A stretch of DNA of 64,000 nucleotides from Candidatus Methylomicrobium oryzae (GTDB taxonomy: Bacteria > Pseudomonadota > Gammaproteobacteria > Methylococcales > Methylomonadaceae). Made by a program: the position numbers and the translations under genes. Shown in pieces: positions 1 through 7,020 of the stretch (its first letter is position 1; the number at the start of each line of letters is the position of its first letter). The notes below the pieces were generated by a model, which made no database searches, had not been told where the DNA came from, and saw only the letters and a program-made list of their open reading frames with translations. Location of the stretch: positions 1-64,000 of the forward strand of contig NZ_JAERVK010000021.1 of assembly GCF_016745425.1 (NCBI RefSeq), in the 5' to 3' direction.

Positions 1-59
1 GCTTCGGTCAGCCGACCGCCGACAAGCTGGATAACCGCGATTTCGTCCTTATCGATCAT
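1..59 (-). CDS. Partial 5' end of an unknown element gene
   Basis: An ATG at 57-59 (minus strand) opens a frame reading MIDKDEIAVIQLVGGRLTE to the window edge. It starts 15 bases after the stop of the preceding gene on the same strand, with a GGGG-rich stretch just upstream. Only 19 residues are visible, so no function can be given. Confidence 0.4.
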   Translation of the reverse strand, partial: MIDKDEIAVIQLVGGRLTE

Positions 60-74
60 CGCCGCATGCCCCAA

Positions 75-629
75 TTAAGCCGCGGCCTCCGTTACCGGAT
101 CACGGTCCGGGTAAAGGGTGGTTCCGAGAAGAAGCTCCACATCGTACCGCGGCGCATCCGCCAAAAACTTTTGGACCGCCTCCATTTCGGCCTGAAGGCC
201 GGCCACGAGCGCCTGCGAGGCGTCAATTTCGCTCTGGGGGACCGGTGGGGCGATGCGATCAATCTGATCCGCCGTGAAGTCCTTTTTTTGCAGTTCGGCA
301 ACCTGAAAGTCTCGCACCGAATGCTTGTGCTGCAGGGCCTTTTGTTCGCGTTCGATCAAGGAGGAAATCTCGGCCTGTCGTCTGGCTGCCCGGTTAATCA
401 ACTCGACCGGCCGGTTCTGATATTGGGCGTCGCCGCGATCGATCACGCTCTGGTTTTTCGCTCGGTTCTGGTCGAGCAATGCAATGAATTCTTGGGTTTC
501 CGCCCAAGCGGACTCATCGTAGCCCAAGCTTTGCTTGTCGAGGCGCTTTAAGGCGCTGAGTGCCGGGGTGATGTTCGCGAGCGCGTGATGGGCGGCTTGG
601 TATTCGGAAGGGGAAACGGATTTTTGCAT
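75..629 (-). CDS. Hypothetical coiled-coil-rich protein of the element
   Basis: The 184-residue product is rich in Gln, Glu, Asp and Arg, with long stretches that look helical or coiled-coil (roughly residues 35-140), and has no signal peptide or membrane segment. I do not recognise the family. It is followed on the same strand, 15 bases on, by another frame that leaves the window, so the two may be cotranscribed. The start ATG at 627-629 has only a weak ribosome-binding site. An overlapping frame on the plus strand is considered a shadow because it has no ribosome-binding site and lacks an operon context. Confidence 0.6.
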   Translation of the reverse strand: MQKSVSPSEYQAAHHALANITPALSALKRLDKQSLGYDESAWAETQEFIALLDQNRAKNQSVIDRGDAQYQNRPVELINRAARRQAEISSLIEREQKALQHKHSVRDFQVAELQKKDFTADQIDRIAPPVPQSEIDASQALVAGLQAEMEAVQKFLADAPRYDVELLLGTTLYPDRDPVTEAAA

Positions 630-1001
630 GATGGCTGCCTGAAAGTTAAGTTCAGGTATAGCCTAACCCGTGCTTAACCGGGCTTTTAGCGCCGTTTTCC
701 GATTCTGAAAGGGCGACTTTTGCGCGTTTACCGTAATTTTCGGGGGTGAAACGGGCCAGCGGTCCGAAACCCACGCCGGAACGGGTCTTGTGAAGCGTGA
801 AGGGCTGAGGTTATGCGGGTCAAACCTGCCAATCGCCGGTTTGGAAACAGGGCGTCCGCGCCCGTAGGAATATCAGAAGCGGCTGATTTTGTTCAACTCG
901 CCATGATGGCGAGCCACCGCGTAGCCGCCTGAAACGCCCCGAATGCTGAATTTTGCGCGGCCGCGACCGGTCACAGGGTGATAAAAAGACGGAGACCATC
1001 C
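630..1001. other. Gene-free spacer between divergent genes
   Basis: No convincing gene is seen. It must hold the promoters of the two divergent genes at its ends. A perfect hairpin with arms CTCGCC (897-902) and GGCGAG (908-913) lies near the middle; it could be an operator but nothing identifies its ligand. Confidence 0.4.
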
Positions 1002-1205
1002 ATGATTTCAGAAATCGACTTACTGCAGGAGGACATTCCACGGCTGGAACAGAAGTTTGGCGCACATGACCCTTTTGTGGAGGTATTGAAAGCGCATTTG
1101 AACGCGTTACAGGATCAGGCCAAGCCGCCACCGCAAACAAAGTCACATCATCGCAGGTGGGCCAATTTTTTAGGGTTTCTCAGCCGGTGCAGGAAAGCAC
1201 GTTAA
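1002..1205 (+). CDS. Small hypothetical protein
   Basis: The product is about 67 residues, acidic and helical at the start (MISEIDLLQEDIPRLEQKFG) and strongly basic at the end (HHRRW...RCRKAR). The ATG at 1002 is preferred over an in-frame start 24 bases upstream because GGAG lies eight bases before it. It is the only plus-strand gene in the element. The charge pattern fits a small nucleic-acid-binding or regulatory protein, but that is only a guess. A short inverted repeat (ATAGGCGG / CCGCCTAT) follows the stop. Confidence 0.5.
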   Translation: MISEIDLLQEDIPRLEQKFGAHDPFVEVLKAHLNALQDQAKPPPQTKSHHRRWANFLGFLSRCRKAR

Positions 1206-1212
1206 AGCCGGA

Positions 1213-1233
1213 TAGGCGGGATTCCGCCTATTG
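1213..1233 (+). terminator. Hairpin after the small plus-strand gene
   Basis: Arms ATAGGCGG and CCGCCTAT around a four-base loop lie just past the stop codon at 1205. The hairpin is strong but is followed by TGTTAC rather than a run of T, so it is at best a weak intrinsic terminator. Confidence 0.4.
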
Positions 1234-1273
1234 TTACAAAACAAGGACTTGGATGTGAGTTTGTAGCAGGCAC

Positions 1274-1308
1274 AAAAAAACCGGCAACCTTTTTGGAATG
1301 CCGGTTTT
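1274..1308 (-). terminator. Intrinsic terminator of the toxin gene
   Basis: Read on the minus strand, AAAACCGGCA pairs with TGCCGGTTTT and runs into seven T residues. It lies 28 bases past the stop of the GNAT toxin gene and is a textbook rho-independent terminator. Confidence 0.8.
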
Positions 1309-1335
1309 GGGGTGTTTAATGCGCTTAGAAATGGC

Positions 1336-1848
1336 CTAAATGGTCATGAGGTCGAAAAACATTAGCCTCGTTTTCTCTGACGCGTCGCTTTCCAGCAGAA
1401 AGGAGAAGCCATTTTTCAGATAGAAATTTATGGTTCTCTCGTTATTGTAAGCGTCGACGATGATAAAGCGGCATCCCGTCTTATTACCCTCAGTGAACCA
1501 GAATTTGATGAAATCAAGAATGTCAGATCCAACGCCATTGCTTTGATGCTCGACAGAGGTCCCAAGCCTGCCAATTTTTACCGCGGGCAATGTTGAATAG
1601 CGCTTACTGCGGCTGATCCGCCTGCATAGCCGCTTAAACACAGATTTACTCATCAGTTCTCGCTTGACAGCATCGTTTGACACGCTGAAGAAAGCGAGCG
1701 TTTTGCCTGATTCAATCCAGGCGTATGTCACAGACACAAGCTCTTTGCAGGCTAAGCGAGAGTCTTTGAAAAAGAATTCGTTAAGATCACTGTCACCACA
1801 ATCAAAGGTGGCATCACGTTCATCATCAATTCCCAGCCGAACCAGCAC
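1336..1848 (-). CDS. GNAT-family acetyltransferase, probable TacT/AtaT-type toxin
   Basis: The 170-residue protein has the hallmarks of the toxin branch of GNAT enzymes: FDCGDSDLNEFF near the N-terminus, a basic segment followed by LPAVKIGRLGTS and the acetyl-CoA loop region (QSNGVGSDIL), and IIVDAYNNERTINFYLKNGF at the C-terminus. Characterised relatives (TacT, AtaT, ItaT) acetylate the amino acid on charged tRNAs and stop translation. It begins at a GTG that overlaps the end of the upstream small gene by 23 bases, the coupling expected for a toxin-antitoxin pair. A strong terminator follows. Codon use is more AT-rich than the host genes. Toxicity is inferred from family and layout. Confidence 0.85.
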   Translation of the reverse strand: MLVRLGIDDERDATFDCGDSDLNEFFFKDSRLACKELVSVTYAWIESGKTLAFFSVSNDAVKRELMSKSVFKRLCRRISRSKRYSTLPAVKIGRLGTSVEHQSNGVGSDILDFIKFWFTEGNKTGCRFIIVDAYNNERTINFYLKNGFSFLLESDASEKTRLMFFDLMTI

Positions 1849-2023
1849 GATGACGCTCGTAATCTTCCATACCGTTTACCACGCGAAATTTCTTACCCGC
1901 CGCATGAATACGGTCGCGCTCTTCCTGGCTGATCTTTTTCCCTTCGTTTTCTTTCATCAGCGCGTCGAATCGACGCGCATCTTTGCCGGTTAAAATCGGC
2001 GTGTCTTTAATCGGTGTAGCCAT
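1826..2023 (-). CDS. Putative antitoxin partner of the GNAT toxin
   Basis: A 65-residue acidic/basic helical protein starting MATPIKDTPILTGKDARRF. The ATG at 2021-2023 is chosen over an upstream in-frame ATG because GGGAGG lies six bases before it. Small proteins with the same opening (TPxLxGKDAxRF) are common immediately upstream of GNAT toxins. It is not an obvious ribbon-helix-helix (DUF1778) antitoxin, the usual partner of this toxin class. Its 3' end overlaps the toxin start, so translation is probably coupled. The antitoxin role is inferred from position. Confidence 0.7.
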   Translation of the reverse strand: MATPIKDTPILTGKDARRFDALMKENEGKKISQEERDRIHAAGKKFRVVNGMEDYERHRAGSAGN

Positions 2024-2382
2024 CCCGGCCTCCCATGCTGGCATTATAGTAGTAGTTTTACCGGTGTTTAGAAGGGGTTTAGCCCTACTTTAGTAGTATA
2101 ACAGACAGCTATAGATCGTAATAGTCAGCAACGCACAGTAACGAATAGCAATGCACAGTAAAACGCAAGAACCGGCACTTTCGGTGGCCATGGCATTTTA
2201 TGGCGCAGAAGCAGCGTGCGATACCGAACAGAAAGTAACTCGAGGATAAGGCAAACTGTATTCCACCTCGCTCCCGGGGTTTAGCCGCTCATTGCATCAC
2301 CTTGGCGGGGATAGCCTACCTATTCCTCGCCAGGACGCCCGGCAAGGAGGCCGGGCGCGGGCTATGGATGCGATCGTAACCA
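2024..2382. other. Gene-free spacer upstream of the toxin-antitoxin pair
   Basis: No gene is seen. Close to the antitoxin start there are TAGTAGTA-type repeats (around 2048-2100), which could be an autoregulatory operator. Near the other end a hairpin GCCCGGC (2337-2343) / GCCGGGC (2350-2356) may end transcription of the minus-strand gene that stops at 2383, though no T-run follows. Confidence 0.4.
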
Positions 2383-2943
2383 CTACGCCAGCCGCTTTTC
2401 AGGCGTCTTCAGGAGATCAACTTTACTTCGGACGTAGACCAGGGCCGCCTGCAGCTGCTTGAATTGATCCTCAAAGCCGTCCATCTTGTCCGGGTGGGTT
2501 TTCTGCATGAGGGCTTTCAGATCCTTGATGACGGCCGCTTTTTGGAGTTCGTCCATCGGCTCTTCAAAAAAACGGTCTTTGAATAAGAAAAATGTCCCGT
2601 GTGCTTTTTCGGCAATTCGGCAGACGGCATTGACCTCTGCGATCAACTGGTTGCGTTCGCGGCCGTCGGCCATCTGCCAATACTTCACTTTCTGCGGCAG
2701 TCCTTGTTGCCCATAGGGCTCATCCAGCCGATATTCGAAAACAATCAGGCCCGCGGCATGCAAATCGCGGAGCGTGCGGTTAATCTGGCTGATGCTGACC
2801 GGCCGAGGCGCACCGTACCAGTTGTGATTATGCTCCAGCATGTACTGAATCGAGCTGGCCGAATAAGGTGGGGCGCCGCCGCAATCTTCGTTCGGTTCGG
2901 TCAAACATTTGATGATGACTTGTCGGTTTCGGGTTTGCTTCAT
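2383..2943 (-). CDS. Winged-helix / J-domain-like protein
   Basis: The 186-residue product has two parts. Residues about 5-90 look like a winged-helix DNA-binding fold (VSISQINRTLRDLHAAGLIVFEYRL followed by a basic wing). Residues about 130-175 resemble a DnaJ J-domain core: helix, the HPD tripeptide in KTHPDK, then FEDQFKQLQAALVYVRS, the order seen in real J-domains (HPDK...F..I..A...L). No transmembrane segment or zinc finger is visible. A DNA-binding protein that could recruit an Hsp70 would fit replication or partition control of the element. The assignment rests on motif reading only; a loose resemblance is possible. Confidence 0.65.
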   Translation of the reverse strand: MKQTRNRQVIIKCLTEPNEDCGGAPPYSASSIQYMLEHNHNWYGAPRPVSISQINRTLRDLHAAGLIVFEYRLDEPYGQQGLPQKVKYWQMADGRERNQLIAEVNAVCRIAEKAHGTFFLFKDRFFEEPMDELQKAAVIKDLKALMQKTHPDKMDGFEDQFKQLQAALVYVRSKVDLLKTPEKRLA

Positions 2944-2946
2944 GGA

Positions 2947-3029
2947 CTTCTAATTGTATCAATGCGGGCTGCAACAATTTCTGATGGGCTTCTTGGCTTT
3001 CTAACTGTACCAATGCGCAAGACAACAAC
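2947..3029. repeat. Imperfect direct repeat
   Basis: Two 31-base units, at 2947-2977 and 2999-3029, share TTCTAA-TGTA-CAATGCG and a CAACAA end, with about 80 percent identity and a period of 52. The repeats lie between two minus-strand genes, upstream of the winged-helix/J-domain-like gene, so they could be a binding site for that protein. Confidence 0.5.
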
Positions 3030-3680
3030 TTAAACGACCCTCAACTGCGGCGGCATCGGTTTAGCCACCGTCTGGCCATTGGGCAACTCCACGATTTGAT
3101 ACTGCCGCAGTGGATGGCCAAGGCTTTCTTGCACCATTTCTTGCAATAGATTATCTGCAAAATATTGAAGCTCTTTATTGTGTTGCATTGCACGAATGAC
3201 TGCTTTCGTCACTGCATGATGCAGAACAGCGTCCTGACTGACACAATCGGCGGTGCTGGCGCCATCCTCGACTTTGTAAACGATCAACTCCATCAGGTTT
3301 TCCGCTCCATCCGCCAAAGCCCGCTGGACATGAATATGATGAGTGGAGAGCATTGCGCCATAAACGTGGACTGACGCCGGGCCGGCCTCGTCGAACTGCC
3401 GGATTAAATTAACCAAAATGTCCTGGATCTGATTTTGATTGGCTTGATTCTCTTTCAACGCATCTTGGAGCTGGCCAATGCGGTTTTGCCAGACTGAATG
3501 GCGGTGCTTGAAAAATGGATTATCGGCTGTCAGTTTGATCTGCCGACGGTGATGACGAACTTCATCGCGCCACTTGCGATTAAATTTAAGGTTTTTTCTG
3601 TAGACCCGTTTGAATCTAAGAATGAATTTCGCAATTTGCAGTTGGGTCATGTGTGGAGTGGTGTTGGTCATGTTATTCAT
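3030..3680 (-). CDS. Hypothetical element protein
   Basis: A protein of about 216 residues beginning MNNMTNTTPHMTQLQ; no family recognised. It has a basic N-terminal third (FKRVYRKNLKFNRKWRDEVRHHRRQ) then predicted helices, and no membrane segment. The ATG at 3678-3680 is chosen because the frame extends upstream into the next gene; the true start is uncertain since no clear ribosome-binding site is present. Its last residues (ELPNGQTVAKPMPPQLRVV) are not a known tag. Confidence 0.55.
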   Translation of the reverse strand: MNNMTNTTPHMTQLQIAKFILRFKRVYRKNLKFNRKWRDEVRHHRRQIKLTADNPFFKHRHSVWQNRIGQLQDALKENQANQNQIQDILVNLIRQFDEAGPASVHVYGAMLSTHHIHVQRALADGAENLMELIVYKVEDGASTADCVSQDAVLHHAVTKAVIRAMQHNKELQYFADNLLQEMVQESLGHPLRQYQIVELPNGQTVAKPMPPQLRVV

Positions 3681-3699
3681 GGTCGTTTTAGATTGGGTT

Positions 3700-4098
3700 T
3701 TAGATGTCTGAAGTCGTGGAAAGAAAGGTGGTATAGGCAATTTGATACACCTCCTGTTGAGATAACTTTGGGTTGGTCTTAAATATCTGATAACCAACAG
3801 ATATTCTCGATTTTATTTCAGCATAATCCCTTTCTAAAATCGCGCTTTCATTTAGGGTGTCAACCATCAAGGCAAAGGCCTCGCTTTCCGTCAGGCCGTC
3901 CTGGCCACAAACAAATCCGTACAACACGCCAATTCGGATTTCTCGCTTTTTAATTTGTTTGATATAGGTTTTTATTGCTTCCAGTTCTTCCCGGGCTTGG
4001 CGTCTTTCTTCCGCCTGCGCCGCGGTTTTGCGTTGTTTGTAAAGGGTTATGGCAATGCCGATCAAGGCGCCGGCTATGATTGCGATAATAATGCTCAT
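3700..4098 (-). CDS. Membrane-anchored coiled-coil hypothetical protein
   Basis: The 132-residue product begins with a single hydrophobic helix (MSIIIAIIAGALIGIAITLY), followed by a charged coiled-coil (residues 21-55, EERRQAREELEAIKTYIKQIKKRE) and a soluble tail. GGAG lies eight bases before the ATG. This N-in membrane anchor plus coiled coil is common in small phage/element proteins of unknown role. It ends 19 bases before the next minus-strand gene. Confidence 0.6.
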   Translation of the reverse strand: MSIIIAIIAGALIGIAITLYKQRKTAAQAEERRQAREELEAIKTYIKQIKKREIRIGVLYGFVCGQDGLTESEAFALMVDTLNESAILERDYAEIKSRISVGYQIFKTNPKLSQQEVYQIAYTTFLSTTSDI

Positions 4099-4148
4099 TC
4101 GTTAATCTCCATTAAAGTTTTTTGTTTGCATCTTTTTGGCGAACCGGC

Positions 4149-4622
4149 TCATGCAAGCCTGCCGTGTCTAGCCTTCAAACTCGTCGCCATCTGCAAAGCT
4201 TTTTGCCGGTATTTTTCTTGCTGCTCCGGATCGAGGTCACGATAGTCGTGCATTTCATCGATCACCGTGTTAAAAAACTCGATTTCGTCGCCCATCCAGA
4301 AAATTTGATCCTTCCGCGCAGCGATCACAATTTCCTTTTCCGCCGGCGTCAGCGTTGCAAACTTGCGCGCCAGAAACCCCAGGCGGTTTGCATAGGGCCA
4401 ATCGACACCGCTCTTGACCGGCCGTTTTTTCTCACTGATATGCTCGGGCTTGAAAAGCCGTTGCCAGAAGTTCAAGGGTTTACTGCCCATGATGAATGGC
4501 CGCATTTCGAGCGTATCGGGAAAATATTTTTCCATGTACGCGAACAGGGAAATTTTCATTGGGTCGTCGCTATGGACAACTGGAGATCCGCCAGGGACGT
4601 TAAACATCTTTTCGCGAGCCAT
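4149..4622 (-). CDS. Hypothetical element protein overlapping the replication-type gene
   Basis: A product of about 157 residues, MAREKMFNVPGG..., with a central aromatic-rich region (MEKYFPDTLEMRPFIMG, NFWQRLF) and helical C-terminus ending SLKARHGRLA. The ATG at 4620-4622 has GGAG about ten bases upstream and overlaps the preceding gene by 23 bases; the frame could start further upstream at 4700. I do not recognise a family. In phage early regions a gene right after the replication initiator often encodes a helicase loader, but no P-loop is visible here. Confidence 0.55.
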   Translation of the reverse strand: MAREKMFNVPGGSPVVHSDDPMKISLFAYMEKYFPDTLEMRPFIMGSKPLNFWQRLFKPEHISEKKRPVKSGVDWPYANRLGFLARKFATLTPAEKEIVIAARKDQIFWMGDEIEFFNTVIDEMHDYRDLDPEQQEKYRQKALQMATSLKARHGRLA

Positions 4623-5490
4623 GGTATTTTTTCTCCGCGATCTTGACGAAGTTTTGCGCGTTGATGATGAAATCGAAATCCGCTGCCCAGACTCTGCCAT
4701 CTCGGCCTGGCGGCGATCGGCCCATCAGGAACGCACTCTGCGCGATGAACGTGAAATAATTTTTCCAGCTGTCGAGTGTATCCAGTTCGTCTGACCATAG
4801 CGCCCTGATGCGCTGCTTCCTCGTCTCGGTGAGTTTGTAAACCTTGGGCAGTGCTTTCAGGATTTCGTGGTAGAGGTCGATGATGTCCTGATACGGCGGA
4901 GCGTCTTTTTTCGAATTTATCTTCACCACATTGCTCGTGCTCGGCCCAGGCTGAGCACATGTGCTGTTGTTTTCCTGATCCTGATCCTGATCCTGGTTCG
5001 GAAAGGGTTTAGCAAACCCTTCGGGAACCCCTTTCGAAGGGTTTGCTGAAGCCCCAATTAAGCCACCAGAGCTGATTACATGATCCAACTCATCAGGCAC
5101 AAAGCGCGAGAACTTACGAACAGAAGCGGATACAACACTTAAAACCGGGGATGTCTTGGGTACTTGATCGATAAGCTTTATCAGCGATTTGGCTTGATTC
5201 GGATTCTCAATCTGATTAAAACGAAGATAATTCGTTATGCAAACCCATTGAGATGCTGAGTCAAGGGTTATGAAACCGCTGTCGGACAGTTCCTTTAACC
5301 CTTTCGAAACCCTTTCGAAACTCCAGTTGATATCAGTAGAAACATAACCGATAGGCAATCGAAACGCCCCCAGCATATTGGAATGCGGACCGGTTAAAAG
5401 ATACAGCGCAAGCAACCTCCCATCTTCTGAAAGCGATGATGTATCAGGACTGGTCCAGAATGTTGAATGGACACGGCTATAGTCACGCAT
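4600..5490 (-). CDS. Phage-type replication/helix-turn-helix protein
   Basis: A 296-residue protein with an N-terminal domain (about 1-110) typical of phage proteins such as YdaU/O-like replication factors: DYSRVHSTFWTS, LLALYLLTGPHSNMLGAFRLP, then a winged-helix-like segment (VSKGLKELSDSGFITLD). The middle (about 150-200) is low-complexity linker with an Asp-Gln run coded by tandem GATCCT-type units. The C-terminal part (about 205-290) is helical (TETRKQRIRALWSDELDTLDSWKNYF), like the C-terminal region of replication-associated phage proteins. It is probably a replication initiator or loader for the element. It overlaps the next gene by 23 bases and begins immediately after the winged-helix gene. 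Confidence 0.7.
   Translation of the reverse strand: MRDYSRVHSTFWTSPDTSSLSEDGRLLALYLLTGPHSNMLGAFRLPIGYVSTDINWSFERVSKGLKELSDSGFITLDSASQWVCITNYLRFNQIENPNQAKSLIKLIDQVPKTSPVLSVVSASVRKFSRFVPDELDHVISSGGLIGASANPSKGVPEGFAKPFPNQDQDQDQENNSTCAQPGPSTSNVVKINSKKDAPPYQDIIDLYHEILKALPKVYKLTETRKQRIRALWSDELDTLDSWKNYFTFIAQSAFLMGRSPPGRDGRVWAADFDFIINAQNFVKIAEKKYHGSRKDV
4976..5050. repeat. Short tandem and palindromic repeats inside the replication gene
   Basis: A run of CTGATC-type hexamers near 4976-4998 codes for alternating Asp-Gln. Immediately after, AAGGGTTTAGCAAACCCTT forms a palindrome and is echoed by CGAAGGGTTTGCTG, so the same GGGTTT/AAACCC core appears several times here and again around 5290-5325. Iterated sequences inside an initiator gene are typical of phage origins, so this may be an origin, by analogy with lambda O. 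Confidence 0.4.
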
Positions 5491-5754
5491 TTATGACTCC
5501 AACATCTCAGCCGCCAGCTTGCGGTGCTCAGGCGTCAAACGGTAGACACCCGGCCGGCACTTTTTACCGTCTTGGTCGATGACCTCAATGATTTCGCAGG
5601 TCCAGCGCCATCCGGCGCAGCGCAGGGACGCCATAAGTTGGGGAATGTTGTTTTGGCCGACTTTGATTTGAAGTTGCTTGACGGATTGACCGTCAGACGC
5701 CGCTAACGCCGCTAATGCGCGGCGCTGGCGGGGAGTTTTGATGATGGGGGTCAT
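5491..5754 (-). CDS. Small winged-helix-type protein
   Basis: An 87-residue protein beginning MTPIIKTPRQRRALAAL. Residues about 10-60 form a helix-turn-helix pattern (ALAASDGQSVKQLQIKVGQNNIPQLMASLRCAG) followed by beta strands (IIEVIDQDGKKCRPGVYRLT), typical of small phage winged-helix proteins. The ATG overlaps the upstream stop in a TGATG arrangement, which both chooses the start and implies coupled translation. It directly precedes the replication-type gene. Confidence 0.65.
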   Translation of the reverse strand: MTPIIKTPRQRRALAALAASDGQSVKQLQIKVGQNNIPQLMASLRCAGWRWTCEIIEVIDQDGKKCRPGVYRLTPEHRKLAAEMLES

Positions 5755-5978
5755 TATGCCCCCCCGTTTTTCCGCTCGATGCAAGCAAAAAATTCGGCCT
5801 CATCGATCAAAACCCTGCGTCCGACCTTCTTGAAGGCCGTCGAAAAACCATTGCTGTCTTTGTTGAAAATGAGATGACGCAAACCGCCCTCAGGCGGCCA
5901 GCTATGATGATTTTTCCAGTCTGGAACGGGGATCAGGCGAGTTGCGGGTTGTGTAGTCTTTGGTGCTGTTGTAGTCAT
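5754..5978 (-). CDS. AlpA/excisionase-like DNA-binding protein
   Basis: A 74-residue protein with the conserved pattern LIPVPDWKNHHSWPPEGGLRHLIFN...GFSTAFKKVGRRVLIDEAEFF, seen in small MerR/AlpA-fold proteins of prophages. The GRRVLIDEAEFFACI end corresponds to the winged-helix arm of excisionases. Such proteins act as recombination directionality factors or early regulators; here it heads the minus-strand replication block and is transcribed away from the integrase block. The function is inferred. Confidence 0.7.
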   Translation of the reverse strand: MTTTAPKTTQPATRLIPVPDWKNHHSWPPEGGLRHLIFNKDSNGFSTAFKKVGRRVLIDEAEFFACIERKNGGA

Positions 5979-6102
5979 AGTATGCCCATTCGATTCAGAA
6001 TTGATGAATCGCCGCGAAGTGTTGTCACTCGCGGCTTGAGCAAATTATCGGGGTTAAAAAATAGGCTAAACGCTGACGGGCGCTATTTTCTGTTATTGGG
6101 GC

Positions 6103-7020
6103 TTATTGTCCGCTATTAGTAGTATATTTCGCCCATCGCTTGGCAAAAGCCGTCCGGCTTAATAGCGGAGCGCCGGGCATTTTTAGATAGTCTTCGCCAT
6201 TGCAGGTACTGGTGGTGATTTCGTAACCAGCCGGGGGCTTTTCACATAATTTTCCCCATGCTTGCACCTCATTCGGCAATATTTTGAAGTCGGTATGAAA
6301 AGCCCGTGTCATATCATCGATTACCTGGAACCAGTCATCCTTACGGCTTGGTTCATTTAATAATCCTGAGTCAGCAATATCATTCTGCCCCAAATATGGA
6401 CGCACCTTGCCGAATTTTGGATCCCCATCTGCTTTATCCTTTGGCAATGATTTTTGTTTTGCATTGATCCAATCATATAAATGTGATTCATTTGGTATAT
6501 TTACCCCGTTCTCAGAGCAGAACTTAAGGTGTTGCTCTGGAGATATAAGCGGAATTCCGCGGCAAGAAAATTCTATTTTTAGTCCATCCGAATGAATTCC
6601 CTTAACTGACCATATTCTAGGTAAACCATTAATAAAAACCTGCTCAAGTATGCATACCGCTTCACATCCACAAAGATGTAACGATAGATCTTTTACATCA
6701 CCAACCTTTAATCCTTTGAAAAATTTACCCCATCCAGAATCTGGCGTATGAGATGACGTCATTTCCTTTTCATTCGACCCTCCAACTAGATCGGACAAAA
6801 CTCCATAACTCCAGCTATAACCAGCCGTAACATCATCAAAATCAAGTAATCCAGCACCTAGAGAATTTTCTAAAAGACTAAACAGTGCTCGTTTTTCATT
6901 TCTGCATTCAGCAAAATGAAGGTTGGCAATCTGTAAAATTGTTAATTTTTCCGGCCAATTATCTCCATTCAAACTAGCCTCAATCTGACGGGCCTTATAA
7001 AAAGCATATTTGTTTTTCAT
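6103..7020 (-). CDS. Hypothetical protein coupled to the integrase
   Basis: A 305-residue, AT-rich gene (its third codon positions are much richer in A/T than neighbouring genes), encoding a soluble protein with no recognised motif. The N-terminal half reads like helical repeats (LTILQIANLHFAECRNEKRALFSLLENSLGAGLLDFDD). The C-terminal end (ARWAKY-like, LSRTAFAKRWAKYTT) resembles tails of other short element proteins. Its ATG overlaps the integrase stop by four bases, so both are made from one transcript. It is probably cargo acquired from a different source than the rest of the element. Confidence 0.6.
   Translation of the reverse strand: MKNKYAFYKARQIEASLNGDNWPEKLTILQIANLHFAECRNEKRALFSLLENSLGAGLLDFDDVTAGYSWSYGVLSDLVGGSNEKEMTSSHTPDSGWGKFFKGLKVGDVKDLSLHLCGCEAVCILEQVFINGLPRIWSVKGIHSDGLKIEFSCRGIPLISPEQHLKFCSENGVNIPNESHLYDWINAKQKSLPKDKADGDPKFGKVRPYLGQNDIADSGLLNEPSRKDDWFQVIDDMTRAFHTDFKILPNEVQAWGKLCEKPPAGYEITTSTCNGEDYLKMPGAPLLSRTAFAKRWAKYTTNSGQ

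Noticed and set aside
2828-3028. A 66-codon frame with an internally repeated peptide (ALVQLESQEAHQKLL / ALIQLEVHEANPKP)
   Set aside because: The peptide repeat only mirrors the 31-base DNA repeat; the frame overlaps the start of the winged-helix/J gene and has no clear ribosome-binding site.
4976-4998. Tandem CTGATC units considered as a CRISPR-like or minisatellite array
   Set aside because: Units are six bases without spacers, in frame in a protein gene (Asp-Gln run); not CRISPR.
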